From Streptomyces sp. R21 (lineage in GTDB: Bacteria > Actinomycetota > Actinomycetes > Streptomycetales > Streptomycetaceae): 64,000 nucleotides of DNA. Positions 41,925 to 50,150 of the stretch are shown here, piece after piece; position 1 is the stretch's first letter; every line of letters starts with the position of its first letter. Where the stretch lies: NCBI RefSeq assembly GCF_041051975.1, contig NZ_CP163435.1, forward strand, positions 8,586,501 through 8,650,500, given 5' to 3'. The position numbers and the translations under genes are program-made. The notes beneath the pieces are model-generated. The model did no database searches and was not told the DNA's origin. It saw only the letters and a program-made list of their open reading frames with translations.

Positions 41925-43898
41925 TCATCCGCTCGCGACGGCGCAGACCACCCAGTAGAAGTGCTTCCCCCACAGGCCCTGGCTCTGCAGACCGTAGTTG
42001 GCGAGGCGGCCGTCGCTTTCGGCGTCGAACGCCCCGGCCTTGGCGTCGTTGTGGCACTGGTCGTTCATCGTGGTGTTGGCCTGCGCGGCGGACACGGGGC
42101 CGTCGAGCTGGGTGAAGCCCACGACCTGGCCCTGGTGGGGCTTGTCGCAGGCGACCAGGTCGAAGTTCTTACGGTTCTTCGCGTCGCCGCCCGAGGGGCG
42201 CAGACAGTCGCCGATCTGCATCTGGGCCGCGTCCTGGAAGGTCATCCCGTAGGGGCGGAACATCGCGAGTGGGCCGTACACGGGGCCGTTCACCCCTGTC
42301 AGCAGGCAGGCGACCTTGCCGCCGCTGGCCTCGAAGCCCCCGGCCGTGGGGATGACGGCGACACTGGCCACGCTGGAGCCCAGCTTCTCGGCGGTGGCGC
42401 GCGTCTGCTTCCGGCACCAGCTCGGTCCGACGGTTCGGGCGTCCTGCACGGAGGACGCCTTGTAGAACGTCATCACCTGCCCGTCGGGGACCCTTTGCTC
42501 GCAGCTCGGATCCACCTCCATGGTCGAAGTGGGGGTCACGCGGTTGCCGGTCCGGGAGGCGACGACGCAGTCGCCCGGCTGCAGCGGTTTTCCGAGCCCG
42601 ACCTTGGAGCCGTACGGCAGCACGACCTGGTGCGCCATCGCGAACCAGAAGCCGCCACCGGCCAGCCCCAGCGCGAGGAGCGCCGAGGAGAGGGCCAGCA
42701 GGAGACGCGGGCGCTTGCGCCGCCGCTGGCCCGAGGGCCCCGGCCACAGAGTGCCGGACGGTGCGCCGTATCCCAGAGGCGGGCCGAAACCCGGGGGAGT
42801 AGGCCTCCAGGTGGCGGGACCGTCCGAGCTGACAGCTGTCGGGGTGTACGGGGCCGCAGCGCCGACGTCCTGGGCCCCCGAGGTGGGGTGGACACGGCCA
42901 CCGGAGTCGAGGGCGGTGGGGGTGTACGGCATTGGGGCGGGGCTTCCCTGGTCCAGCACACGGTCGGAGGTCACCAGCCCGGCCCAGGGCGGCTGCGAGC
43001 CCGTCTCGAACGGGGTCGGCGGGCGGAGCTCGGGCGTGATGATCCGGGCCAGGGCCGCCGCCGTGTCCTCGGCGGAGAGCCGGTGTGCGGGGTCCTTGAC
43101 CAGGAGGGCCTCGACGAGCGGCCGCAGGGCGCCGGCCTGCAGCGCCGGGCGCGGGTCCTCCAGGACGACCGCGGTGATGGCGGCGAGGTCCGTCTCACGG
43201 TCGAAGGGGCCGACGCCCTCCACGATGTAGTAGAGGGTGCAGCCCAGCGAGAACAGGTCGGCCGCTGCGGTCGGCGGGCCGCCCGTCGCCCGCTCCGGCG
43301 CCAGATAACCGGGCGTGCCGACCAGGGCGGACGTCCGCGTCCAGCGCGTCTCCAGGGAGTCCGGCTGGACGGAGATGCCGTAGTCGGTGAGCAGGATCCG
43401 GGCGCCCGGGGTGCCCGTGCGGTCCGGCGCCAGCAGGATGTTGGCCGGCTTGACGTCCCGGTGCATGATGCCGTGCTCGTGGCCCGCGGTCAGGGCGTCC
43501 AGGACCGCCAGGCCGATCCGGGCGCACTCGTACGGCGCCAGCGGGCCGCGCCGGTTGAGCACGGCCCTCAGGTCCTCCGCACCCGCCACGTACTCCATCA
43601 CGATCCACGGCAGTCCCTCGTCCTCCAGGACGTCGTGGACGGTCACCACGTGCGGGTGACCGCGCAGCACCGCCGCGTGCCGGGCCTCGGCCCGGGCACG
43701 GGCGATCCGGGCCTCGTGCTCCTCCGGCCCCTCGGCGGGGTTGCGGAACCTGATCTCCTTGAGGGCTACGTCGCAGTCGAGACGCTGGTCGTGGGCGAGC
43801 CAGACATGGCCCATCCCGCCGGAGCCGATCCGGTCCAGGATCAGGTACCGCCCGGCGATGATCCGGCCCACTCCCGACTGCGGTGATCCTGGTGCCAT
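41925..43898 (-). CDS. Membrane serine/threonine protein kinase with Cys-rich extracellular part
   Basis: A 657-residue Hanks-type kinase. Residues ~12-270: P-loop RIGSGGMGHVW, Lys in CDVALKEI, catalytic HRDVKPANILL, LTDYGIS (DYG for DFG), TPGYLAPERA; the site is complete. A Pro-rich linker and one membrane helix (~399-422, LLLALSSALLALGLAGGG) follow, then ~235 extracellular residues with eight cysteines in two similar halves (GDCVVASRTGN and GDCLRPSGGD ... CDKPHQGQVVG), like the septum-formation domain. PASTA repeats are absent here but a PASTA-like unit is in the neighbouring lipoprotein. ATG 43898 has GGGAG; a GTG at 43934 is possible. Confidence 0.88.
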   Translation of the reverse strand: MAPGSPQSGVGRIIAGRYLILDRIGSGGMGHVWLAHDQRLDCDVALKEIRFRNPAEGPEEHEARIARARAEARHAAVLRGHPHVVTVHDVLEDEGLPWIVMEYVAGAEDLRAVLNRRGPLAPYECARIGLAVLDALTAGHEHGIMHRDVKPANILLAPDRTGTPGARILLTDYGISVQPDSLETRWTRTSALVGTPGYLAPERATGGPPTAAADLFSLGCTLYYIVEGVGPFDRETDLAAITAVVLEDPRPALQAGALRPLVEALLVKDPAHRLSAEDTAAALARIITPELRPPTPFETGSQPPWAGLVTSDRVLDQGSPAPMPYTPTALDSGGRVHPTSGAQDVGAAAPYTPTAVSSDGPATWRPTPPGFGPPLGYGAPSGTLWPGPSGQRRRKRPRLLLALSSALLALGLAGGGFWFAMAHQVVLPYGSKVGLGKPLQPGDCVVASRTGNRVTPTSTMEVDPSCEQRVPDGQVMTFYKASSVQDARTVGPSWCRKQTRATAEKLGSSVASVAVIPTAGGFEASGGKVACLLTGVNGPVYGPLAMFRPYGMTFQDAAQMQIGDCLRPSGGDAKNRKNFDLVACDKPHQGQVVGFTQLDGPVSAAQANTTMNDQCHNDAKAGAFDAESDGRLANYGLQSQGLWGKHFYWVVCAVASG

Positions 43899-43937
43899 TC
43901 GGTGCGCTCCCGGGGTCTGCGAGGGGTCGTACACGGG

Positions 43938-45476
43938 TCAGGCCGTGGCCACAGTGGGCTCGACCGACGTCGAGTCCACCGGGTCGGGCGAGGACGCGGA
44001 CGAACCGCCGTCGGTCGGTGTACTCGACCCGCCGCCACCCGTGTCGGACGGCGAGATGCTGTTCGTCGGCCCGGTGCCACCGTCGGAGGACGACGAACCG
44101 CCTGAGGTCGGGGTGCCGGTGTCGGCCGTGCCGCCCGTGTCTGCGGTCCCGCCGGTGTCTGCGGTCCCGCCGGTGTCTGCGGTGCCTCCGGTGTCGGCCG
44201 TGCCGCCCGTGTCTGCGGTCCCGCCGGTGTCTGCGGTGCCTCCGGTGTCTGCGGTGCCTCCGGTGTCGGCCGTGCCTCCGGTGTCTGCGGTCCCGCCGGT
44301 GTCTGCGGTGCCTCCGGTGTCTGCGGTGCCTCCGGTGTCGGCCGTGCCTCCGGTGTCTGCGGTCCCGCCGGTATCTGCGGTGCCTCCGGTGTCGGTTCCC
44401 TCGGTGGACGGCTCCGAGCCGGTGGGGCCTGAGTCGGCGCTGTCGGACTCCACGAACAGCGTCACGTACTCGCCCCAGGGCAGTTCTTGGCCCGCGGGCG
44501 GGTTGCTGCCCGTGACGATCGCGTCGTCGGCGGGCTGGTCACCTGTGTCCGCCGGGACCAGACCCGCGTCGTACAGAGCGTTGGCGGCATCGGCGTACCT
44601 CTGCTGCGTTACGGCCGGCACGGTCTGCCGTGCGTCCTTCTGGAAGTTCTCGTCCGGGGCGTCCATACCTGCGTCGCGGGCGATCACGGTGTCGGGGTCC
44701 TGGACGTCGACGAGCTGAAGTCGGTCGACCCCGGCGTTGCCCGGCGGCGGCTGGACGACCAGCTCGTTGTGCGGCTGGTATCCGGCCCACTTCTTGTTGC
44801 CGTGCTCGAACTTCACGGAGATCTTGTCGGCACTGTGGGTGAACGGACGCAGTGGATTACCGCAGGAGCACTTCACCGCGGGAAGTCCGTGCGTGTCCAC
44901 CAGAATCGCGATTCCCGCCTGGAGCAAGGAGTCGTAGGAGACGGCTTTTCCGTCCTTGTAGTCGTGATTCTTCACGAGTGTGTCGTGGCGCAGGACGACG
45001 GGTGTGAGCCGGTCGATGTATTTACCGATCTCGTCCTGACGGATATGCAGGACCTTCGCCCATTCCCGTGCTTTCGCGGAGTTGCCGGGCTCGGTGAGGA
45101 AATTCTTGAGCTTCTTCACCAGGCATGTGCCGGGCTTCGTGGACCCGCCGAACTCGCCTGTAGAGCTGTCGTCGCCGGACGATCCGTCGCCGGTCGGCTG
45201 CTCCTCGGAGCCGCCGTACAGCCCCGGCCTGTTGCTCGCCTGCACACCGCCGGGCGTCCGGTCGGCCTGCAGATCGGTCACGTCCTTGCCGAGACCTTTG
45301 CTCTCGTCGAAGAAGGGAGCCTGCGACGCGACGTTGGCCGCGACGGCGCGCACGGCGAGCATCTGTTCGGATGTGCAGCCATTCGTTCCGGCGACGAGCA
45401 GCGCGAAAATTGCCAACAGGGCGGTCCTGCGGGCTATGGATATCCCAGCCCTTTTCATTCCTGCGTGAAATGTCAT
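43938..45476 (-). CDS. DUF6777-type lipoprotein with PASTA-like segment and repeat tail
   Basis: A 512-residue predicted lipoprotein. Residues 1-34 are a signal with Cys34 (LLAIFALLVAGTNGC), a poor but usable lipobox. Residues ~110-290 match DUF6777: PGTCLVKKLKNFLTEPGNSAKAREWAKVL ... LRHDTLVKNHDYKDGKA ... GLPAVKCSCGNPLRPF. Then ~305-345 read like a single PASTA unit (QRYADAANALYDAGLVP ... VTGSNPPAGQELPWGEYVTLFVE). Residues 364-453 are fifteen TADTGG units. It ends three bases before a possible GTG start of the kinase gene, so both are one operon and probably work together at the cell surface. Confidence 0.82.
   Translation of the reverse strand: MTFHAGMKRAGISIARRTALLAIFALLVAGTNGCTSEQMLAVRAVAANVASQAPFFDESKGLGKDVTDLQADRTPGGVQASNRPGLYGGSEEQPTGDGSSGDDSSTGEFGGSTKPGTCLVKKLKNFLTEPGNSAKAREWAKVLHIRQDEIGKYIDRLTPVVLRHDTLVKNHDYKDGKAVSYDSLLQAGIAILVDTHGLPAVKCSCGNPLRPFTHSADKISVKFEHGNKKWAGYQPHNELVVQPPPGNAGVDRLQLVDVQDPDTVIARDAGMDAPDENFQKDARQTVPAVTQQRYADAANALYDAGLVPADTGDQPADDAIVTGSNPPAGQELPWGEYVTLFVESDSADSGPTGSEPSTEGTDTGGTADTGGTADTGGTADTGGTADTGGTADTGGTADTGGTADTGGTADTGGTADTGGTADTGGTADTGGTADTGGTADTGGTADTGGTADTGTPTSGGSSSSDGGTGPTNSISPSDTGGGGSSTPTDGGSSASSPDPVDSTSVEPTVATA
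44118..44387 (-). repeat. Fifteen 18-bp tandem repeats encoding TADTGG
   Basis: Fifteen in-frame 18-bp units (plus a degenerate sixteenth) code for the hexapeptide TADTGG. The units fall into three sequence variants that recur in a set order, so units 5-8, 9-12 and 13-15 follow a 72-base higher-order period. The tract is 270 bases long, all within the lipoprotein gene. It is not a CRISPR array: the units are contiguous without spacers. Confidence 0.93.
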
Positions 45477-45532
45477 GACCGCTCCCCCTGCGGTTTCCCC
45501 CGTGGCCCCCGCAGATCGAATCGGATCGAAGG

Positions 45533-45568
45533 TGTCGAACACATCGAACATGTCAAACACGTCGAACG
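45533..45568. promoter_or_regulatory. Four 9-bp iterons upstream of lipoprotein-kinase operon
   Basis: Four near-identical 9-base units (tgtcgaaca, catcgaaca, tgtcaaaca, cgtcgaacg) run head to tail about 60-90 bases before the lipoprotein start; weaker copies (agatcgaat, cggatcgaa) precede them. Evenly spaced iterons like these usually bind a regulator. On the minus strand one unit reads TTTGACA and could be a -35 element. Confidence 0.55.
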
Positions 45569-45652
45569 CGGGGCTTTGCGCTTCATGCTACTGAGCGGAA
45601 ACGCCTTACCGTCAAGGGCGGTTACCGTACTGTCGATGAAGCGGGAGTTTCC

Positions 45653-46606
45653 TCAGTTGCCGCGCGCGTTCAGTGAGGCGAGATAGGCGTTGTACTCCTC
45701 CAGCTCACGGTCCCCGTCGCGGTCCGCGGCCCGGTCCGTGCGGCGGGCCTGCCGCTGTTCGGAGCCGTACCACTGGAACAGCAGGGCGAGGAGCACGAGA
45801 ACGGAGGGGATCTCGCTGAACGCCCAGGCGATGCCGCCCGCCGCGTTCTGGTCGGAGAGCGCGTCGATGGCGAGCGAGGCGGGCGGGTTCTTGTACGTCT
45901 CGACCATCGGCTGGGACGCCATCATCAACGCGATGCCGAAGAACGCGTGGAACGGCATGCCGGCGAACAGCTCCAGCATCCGCATCAGATAGCCGGGGCG
46001 GTGCGGACCGGGGTCGACACCCATGATCGGCCAGAAGAAGACCAGGCCGACAGCGAGGAAGTGGCACATCATCACGACGTGCCCGGTTCTCGAGCCCATC
46101 AGGAAGTCGAAGATCGGCGAGAAGTACAGGGCGTAGAGGCTCGCGATGAACAGCGGGATCGTGAACGCGGGGTGCGTGATGATCCGCATGTAGCGGCTGT
46201 GCAGGAACATCAGCAGCAGCTCACGGGGGCCCTTCTTGCCCCGTGTGGCGGAGACCGGCAGGGCGCGCAGCGCCAGCGTGATCGGTGCCCCGAGCAGGAT
46301 CAGGATCGGCGACAGCATGCTGATCACCATGTGCTGCACCATGTGCACGCTGAACATGACCATGCCGTAGTCGTTGAGCTTGGTGCACATGACGAGCATC
46401 ACGGTCAGCACACCGACGACGAAGGCCGCCGTACGGCCCAGGGACCACTTGTCGCCGCGTCGCGCGAGCCGGACCACTCCGTAGCCGTAGAGCCCCAGCC
46501 CCACCAGACAGGCGACGAGGAAGAACGGGTCCGGGGACCACTCGAGCCCCCGTCCCAGCGTGAACGGCGGCAGATCCATGGTCATGCCGTGCTCGCCGTG
46601 ATCCAT
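45653..46606 (-). CDS. Cytochrome c oxidase assembly protein, CtaG/Caa3 type
   Basis: A 317-residue membrane protein with about seven helices, of the CtaG (caa3_CtaG) family that helps insert copper into cytochrome oxidase or import copper. Candidate ligands are visible: HGEHGMTM at the N-terminus, MFSVHMVQHMVISML in helix 3 and HVVMMCHFLAVG in helix 5. It stands apart from any cytochrome oxidase gene in the window. ATG 46606 has AGGAG upstream. The polar C-terminal ~35 residues (RQARRTDRAADRDGDREL) are cytoplasmic. Confidence 0.87.
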   Translation of the reverse strand: MDHGEHGMTMDLPPFTLGRGLEWSPDPFFLVACLVGLGLYGYGVVRLARRGDKWSLGRTAAFVVGVLTVMLVMCTKLNDYGMVMFSVHMVQHMVISMLSPILILLGAPITLALRALPVSATRGKKGPRELLLMFLHSRYMRIITHPAFTIPLFIASLYALYFSPIFDFLMGSRTGHVVMMCHFLAVGLVFFWPIMGVDPGPHRPGYLMRMLELFAGMPFHAFFGIALMMASQPMVETYKNPPASLAIDALSDQNAAGGIAWAFSEIPSVLVLLALLFQWYGSEQRQARRTDRAADRDGDRELEEYNAYLASLNARGN

Positions 46607-46659
46607 CCGCCGGCTCCTGTTTCGTACTGGTTGTGCGCTGTCTGTCCGCACCAGAGTAG

Positions 46660-46695
46660 AACTGCCCCCGGCCGCTGCTGCGGCCGGGGGCAGTT
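46660..46695 (-). terminator. Terminator after pfkA
   Basis: Perfect 16-bp inverted repeat (46660-46675 with 46680-46695, tgct loop), 17 bases past the pfkA stop, between pfkA and the CtaG gene. Confidence 0.85.
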
Positions 46696-46711
46696 CACGT
46701 CACCTGGTGCC

Positions 46712-47737
46712 TTACAGAACGCACTCCGCCTCGGCGTACCGGTCGTCGGGGACCGTCTTCAGTGTCTTGACCGCCTCGGCGAGCGGGACCATCACGATGT
46801 CGGTGCCGCGCAGTGCGGTCATGTTGCCGAACTCGCCGCGGTGCACGGCCTCCACGGCGTGCCAGCCGAAGCGGGTGGCGAGGACGCGGTCGTACGCGGT
46901 GGGGGTGCCGCCGCGCTGGACGTGCCCGAGGATCACCGGGCGGGCCTCCTTGCCGAGGCGGTGCTCCAGCTCCAGGGAGAGCTGGCGGGCGATGCCGGCG
47001 AACCGCTCGTGCCCGTAGATGTCCTTGCCGCCCTCGTCGTACTCCATCGTGCCCTCGCGGGGCTTGGCGCCCTCGGCGGCCACGACGATGGCGAACCGCT
47101 TGCCCGCCGAGAAGCGCTCGCCGACCTTGGCGGCCAGCTCCTCGATGTCGAAGGGGCGTTCCGGTACGACGATGGCGTGCGCGCCGGCCGCCATGCCGGA
47201 GTGCAGCGCGATCCAGCCGGTGTGGCGGCCCATGACCTCCACGATCAGCACGCGCTGGTGGGACTCGGCGGTCGTCTTCAGCCGGTCCAGGGCCTCGGTC
47301 GCGACGCCGACGGCCGTGTCGAAGCCGAACGTCACGTCCGTGACCGCGATGTCGTTGTCGATGGTCTTGGGCACGCCGACGATCGGGAGGCCGCCGTCGG
47401 ACAGCAGCCGGGCCGCCTTGAGGGTGCCCTCGCCGCCGATCGGGATGACCGCGTCCAGGCCGAGTTCCTCGAGGTGGCCCTTGGCCCGCTGTACGCCGTC
47501 ACGCAGATCTTCCGGCCGGACCCGTGAGGAGCCGAGGATGGTGCCGCCGCGAGCCAGGATTCCGCTCACCGCGTCCAGGTCGAGCTTGAGGTAGTCGCAC
47601 TCCAGAAGGCCTTTCCAGCCGTCGCGGAAGCCGATGACCTCGTCGCCGTGGTCGACGACGGCACGGTGTACGACGGACCGGATGACGGCGTTCAGACCGG
47701 GGCAGTCGCCGCCTGAGGTGAGGACACCAATACGCAT
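46712..47737 (-). CDS. pfkA: 6-phosphofructokinase
   Basis: A 341-residue phosphofructokinase, the length of the Streptomyces ATP-PFK. MRIGVLTSGGDCPGLNAVIR is the N-terminal phosphate loop; substrate sites are PKTIDNDI and EVMGRHTGWIALHS. Residue 104 is Gly (IGGEGT), which favours ATP, while residue 124 is Lys (PKTIDND), a feature of PPi-dependent enzymes; the same mixture is known for actinomycete ATP-PFK. ATG at 47737 is the family start. Monocistronic, between terminators. Confidence 0.95.
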   Translation of the reverse strand: MRIGVLTSGGDCPGLNAVIRSVVHRAVVDHGDEVIGFRDGWKGLLECDYLKLDLDAVSGILARGGTILGSSRVRPEDLRDGVQRAKGHLEELGLDAVIPIGGEGTLKAARLLSDGGLPIVGVPKTIDNDIAVTDVTFGFDTAVGVATEALDRLKTTAESHQRVLIVEVMGRHTGWIALHSGMAAGAHAIVVPERPFDIEELAAKVGERFSAGKRFAIVVAAEGAKPREGTMEYDEGGKDIYGHERFAGIARQLSLELEHRLGKEARPVILGHVQRGGTPTAYDRVLATRFGWHAVEAVHRGEFGNMTALRGTDIVMVPLAEAVKTLKTVPDDRYAEAECVL

Positions 47738-47918
47738 AGCCCGAAATACCTTCTCAACGTGGGCCGGGGACCGGACCACGTTGTCCGGTTGAAATCCCGG
47801 TCACCCTACCGGCGGGATGGGGTGGTTCCGTAGCAGGCGTCCGCCTGGTGGACTCGGCCGCACAAGTGAGCGGACAGTCCGTCAAGCGGGCTCGGTGACC
47901 ACCGTGCCGGATGGGCCT

Positions 47919-47954
47919 TGGGGCGCGCTTGAGGAATCCCTCGAGCGCGCCCCA
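47919..47954 (-). terminator. Terminator after gatD, upstream of pfkA
   Basis: A 16-bp stem (47919-47934 with 47939-47954, aatc loop, one G-U pair) about 60 bases after the gatD stop. The rest of the 276-base gap up to pfkA shows no gene and must hold the pfkA promoter. Confidence 0.75.
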
Positions 47955-48013
47955 TGGAGACCCGGGCGGGCTTGCCGCCGGCGGCCGTGACGTCGTACGC
48001 GGGCCGCGACGTG

Positions 48014-48742
48014 CTACGCGGGCTGCGTCGCCGCCGCGATGCGCTCGTTGCGCAGCGCCTCGTACCAGCGGTCGTCGATCGGCGGCAGCGCGTTCACGTC
48101 GAGCGCCAGCTTCAGCAGCAGGTCCGCGATCAGCGGGTTGCGGGCGAGGACGGGACCGTGCATGTACGTGCCGAACACGGTGTCGTTGTACGCGCCCTCC
48201 GTGCCGTCCCCCGTGCCGTTGCCGTTGCCGAGGCGGACATTGGCGAAGGGACGCGCGGTGGGGCCGAGGTGGGTGACGCCCTGGTGGTTCTCGAAGCCCG
48301 TCAGCGGGGGCAGGCCCAGGCGCGGGTCGATGTCGCCCAGCACGTCGCCGACGCAGCGGTCGCCCTCGCCGCGGGTGGAGACCACGTCGAGCAGGCCGAG
48401 GCCCGGCTCGCGCTGCCCGAGGTCGTTGATGAACTCGTGGCCGAGGATCTGGTAGCCGGCGCAGACGGAGAAGACGATCGCTCCGTTGCCGACCGCGCGG
48501 TGCAGGCCGCCGTCGCGGCGCAGCCGCTCGGCCGCGAGCCGCTGCGGCCGGTCCTCGCCGCCGCCGATCAGGTAGATGTCGCCCGAGGTGGGGATCGGCT
48601 GGTCGCTGCGCACGTCGAGGCGGGCCACGTCGAGGCCGCGCTGGCGGGCCCGGCGCTCCACGACGAGGGCGTTGCCCTGGTCGCCGTAGGTGCTCAGCAG
48701 GTCCGGGTAGATCCACACCAGCCGCAGTTGGTTGTCGCTCAT
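48014..48742 (-). CDS. gatD: Lipid II isoglutaminyl synthase, glutaminase subunit
   Basis: A 242-residue class I glutamine amidotransferase that supplies ammonia to MurT for amidation of D-Glu in peptidoglycan. Nucleophile Cys in IVFSVCAGYQILGHEF, catalytic His in VFGTYMHGPVLARNP, and LRLVWIYPDLLSTYGDQGNALVV at the start, shared by actinobacterial GatD. The ATG at 48742 is chosen because AGAGG lies six bases upstream; the ATG at 48748 would sit directly against it. 15 bases after murT. Confidence 0.94.
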   Translation of the reverse strand: MSDNQLRLVWIYPDLLSTYGDQGNALVVERRARQRGLDVARLDVRSDQPIPTSGDIYLIGGGEDRPQRLAAERLRRDGGLHRAVGNGAIVFSVCAGYQILGHEFINDLGQREPGLGLLDVVSTRGEGDRCVGDVLGDIDPRLGLPPLTGFENHQGVTHLGPTARPFANVRLGNGNGTGDGTEGAYNDTVFGTYMHGPVLARNPLIADLLLKLALDVNALPPIDDRWYEALRNERIAAATQPA

Positions 48743-48757
48743 GCTCATCCTCTGGTG

Positions 48758-49996
48758 TCAGTTTCCGACGCGCCGACGGAGGTCCTGGAACGCGGTGTAG
48801 TTCGCGATGACCTCGATCCGGCCGGGCGGGGCGAGCTGGACGGCCTGGTCGAGGTTCTCGCACACCTGGAACGACTGGTTCGCGACCTCCAGGCGCACGG
48901 CGAGGTCGAGCTTGCGGTCGCCGAGGACGAAGATCGGGTGCCCGGTGAGCCGGGTGTAGTCGACGTCCCACAGCCAGGAGGTGTCGGTGCCGTCGGCGCC
49001 GCGCGCGTTCACGGACAGGATGACCGGGGTCGGCGGGGGGTCGATCAGCGAGAACGTCTCCAGCCAGCCCGCCGGGTTCTTCGCGAGCAGCAGGCGCAGG
49101 TCGCGCTGCATGAACTGCACCACGTCGTAGCGTCCGGCCACGGCCTGTACCTGGTACATGCGTTCCAGGGCGACCTGCGGAGGTACGCCGAAGACGGCGG
49201 CCACGGCGGCGGAGGAGGCGGCGTTCGCCTTGTTGGCGCGGCCCGGCAGCTGGAGGTGGATCGGCCAGGCGGAGCCGTGCGGGTCCAGGACGTGGTCGCC
49301 GGAGAGGGCCCACGTCGGCGTCGGACGGCGGAAACCGCAGTCGCCGCAGAACCAGTCGTCGCCGGGGCGCTGCATCACGCCGCCGCAGGACGGGCAGGAC
49401 CAGGCGTCGTCCTTCCACATCTGACCGGCCGCCACCCACATGACGTTCGGCGAGGAGGACGCGGCCCACACGACCAGCGGGTCATCGGCGTTTGCGACCA
49501 CGACGGCCTTGGAACCGGCCAGGCCCTCGCGCCAGTGCTCGGCCATCATGCGGGTCTCGGCGGCCCGGTCGAGCTGGTCGCGGGAGAGGTTGAGCAGTGC
49601 GATGCACTTGGGGTCGGTGTCGCGCGCGACACCGGAGAGGTACTTCTCGTCGACCTCGATGACCGCGAACTTGGCGTCCGAGCCGCCGGCCAGCGCCGAG
49701 GTGATTCCGGCGGGCATGTTGGCGCCCAGCGCGTTGGACACGACCGGTCCGGCGGCGCGCAGCGCCTCCGCGATCAGCCGGGTCGTCGTGGTCTTGCCGT
49801 TGGTCGCCGACACCAGGATCACGTCCAGGTGGGTGGCGAGCTTGGACAGCAGCTCAGGGTCGAGTTTGAGTGAAACCCGGCCGCCGATCACCGATCCGCT
49901 GCCGCGTCCGGCGGCGCGCGAGACGGCCGCTGCCGCCTTGCCCGCCGTCACGGCCAGCTTGGCCCGCGGCGTCAGCGGGTCCGAGTTGCCTGACAT
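48758..49996 (-). CDS. murT: Lipid II isoglutaminyl synthase, Mur-ligase-like subunit
   Basis: A 412-residue Mur-ligase homologue that, with GatD, turns the D-Glu of lipid II stem peptides into D-isoGln. ATP-binding loop ILVSATNGKTTTTRLIAEAL; central-domain VIEVDEKYL; four-Cys zinc ribbon CPSCGGVMQRP ... WFCGDCGFRRP that marks MurT; C-terminal DUF1727 region. Co-transcribed with gatD. ATG at 49996. Divergent from the peptide deformylase gene. Confidence 0.94.
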   Translation of the reverse strand: MSGNSDPLTPRAKLAVTAGKAAAAVSRAAGRGSGSVIGGRVSLKLDPELLSKLATHLDVILVSATNGKTTTTRLIAEALRAAGPVVSNALGANMPAGITSALAGGSDAKFAVIEVDEKYLSGVARDTDPKCIALLNLSRDQLDRAAETRMMAEHWREGLAGSKAVVVANADDPLVVWAASSSPNVMWVAAGQMWKDDAWSCPSCGGVMQRPGDDWFCGDCGFRRPTPTWALSGDHVLDPHGSAWPIHLQLPGRANKANAASSAAVAAVFGVPPQVALERMYQVQAVAGRYDVVQFMQRDLRLLLAKNPAGWLETFSLIDPPPTPVILSVNARGADGTDTSWLWDVDYTRLTGHPIFVLGDRKLDLAVRLEVANQSFQVCENLDQAVQLAPPGRIEVIANYTAFQDLRRRVGN

Positions 49997-50150
49997 CGTT
50001 TCTCGATCCTCCTTGCGTACGCGCCGCGCCTCTGCCCCCGGCACCGTGTGGGCCTCAGCCTATCGAGATCCACTCAGGTGCCCGAATCGCGGCACCACCT
50101 CGGTGCCCGCGCGCTCTTCGTGCGTCATTGAGGACCGTACCCTTGCCGCC

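Noticed and set aside
41925..43898. Kinase as a pseudokinase because of DYG instead of DFG
   Set aside because: The Lys, HRD and Asn residues are all present, and the Phe-to-Tyr change is conservative.
44118..44387. Possible CRISPR array
   Set aside because: The 18-base units are contiguous, in frame, without unique spacers, and no cas genes are near.
43741..44718. Plus-strand frame reading as a long PPVSAV repeat protein
   Set aside because: It is the antisense reading of the TADTGG tandem repeat in the minus-strand lipoprotein gene and has no start signals or family.
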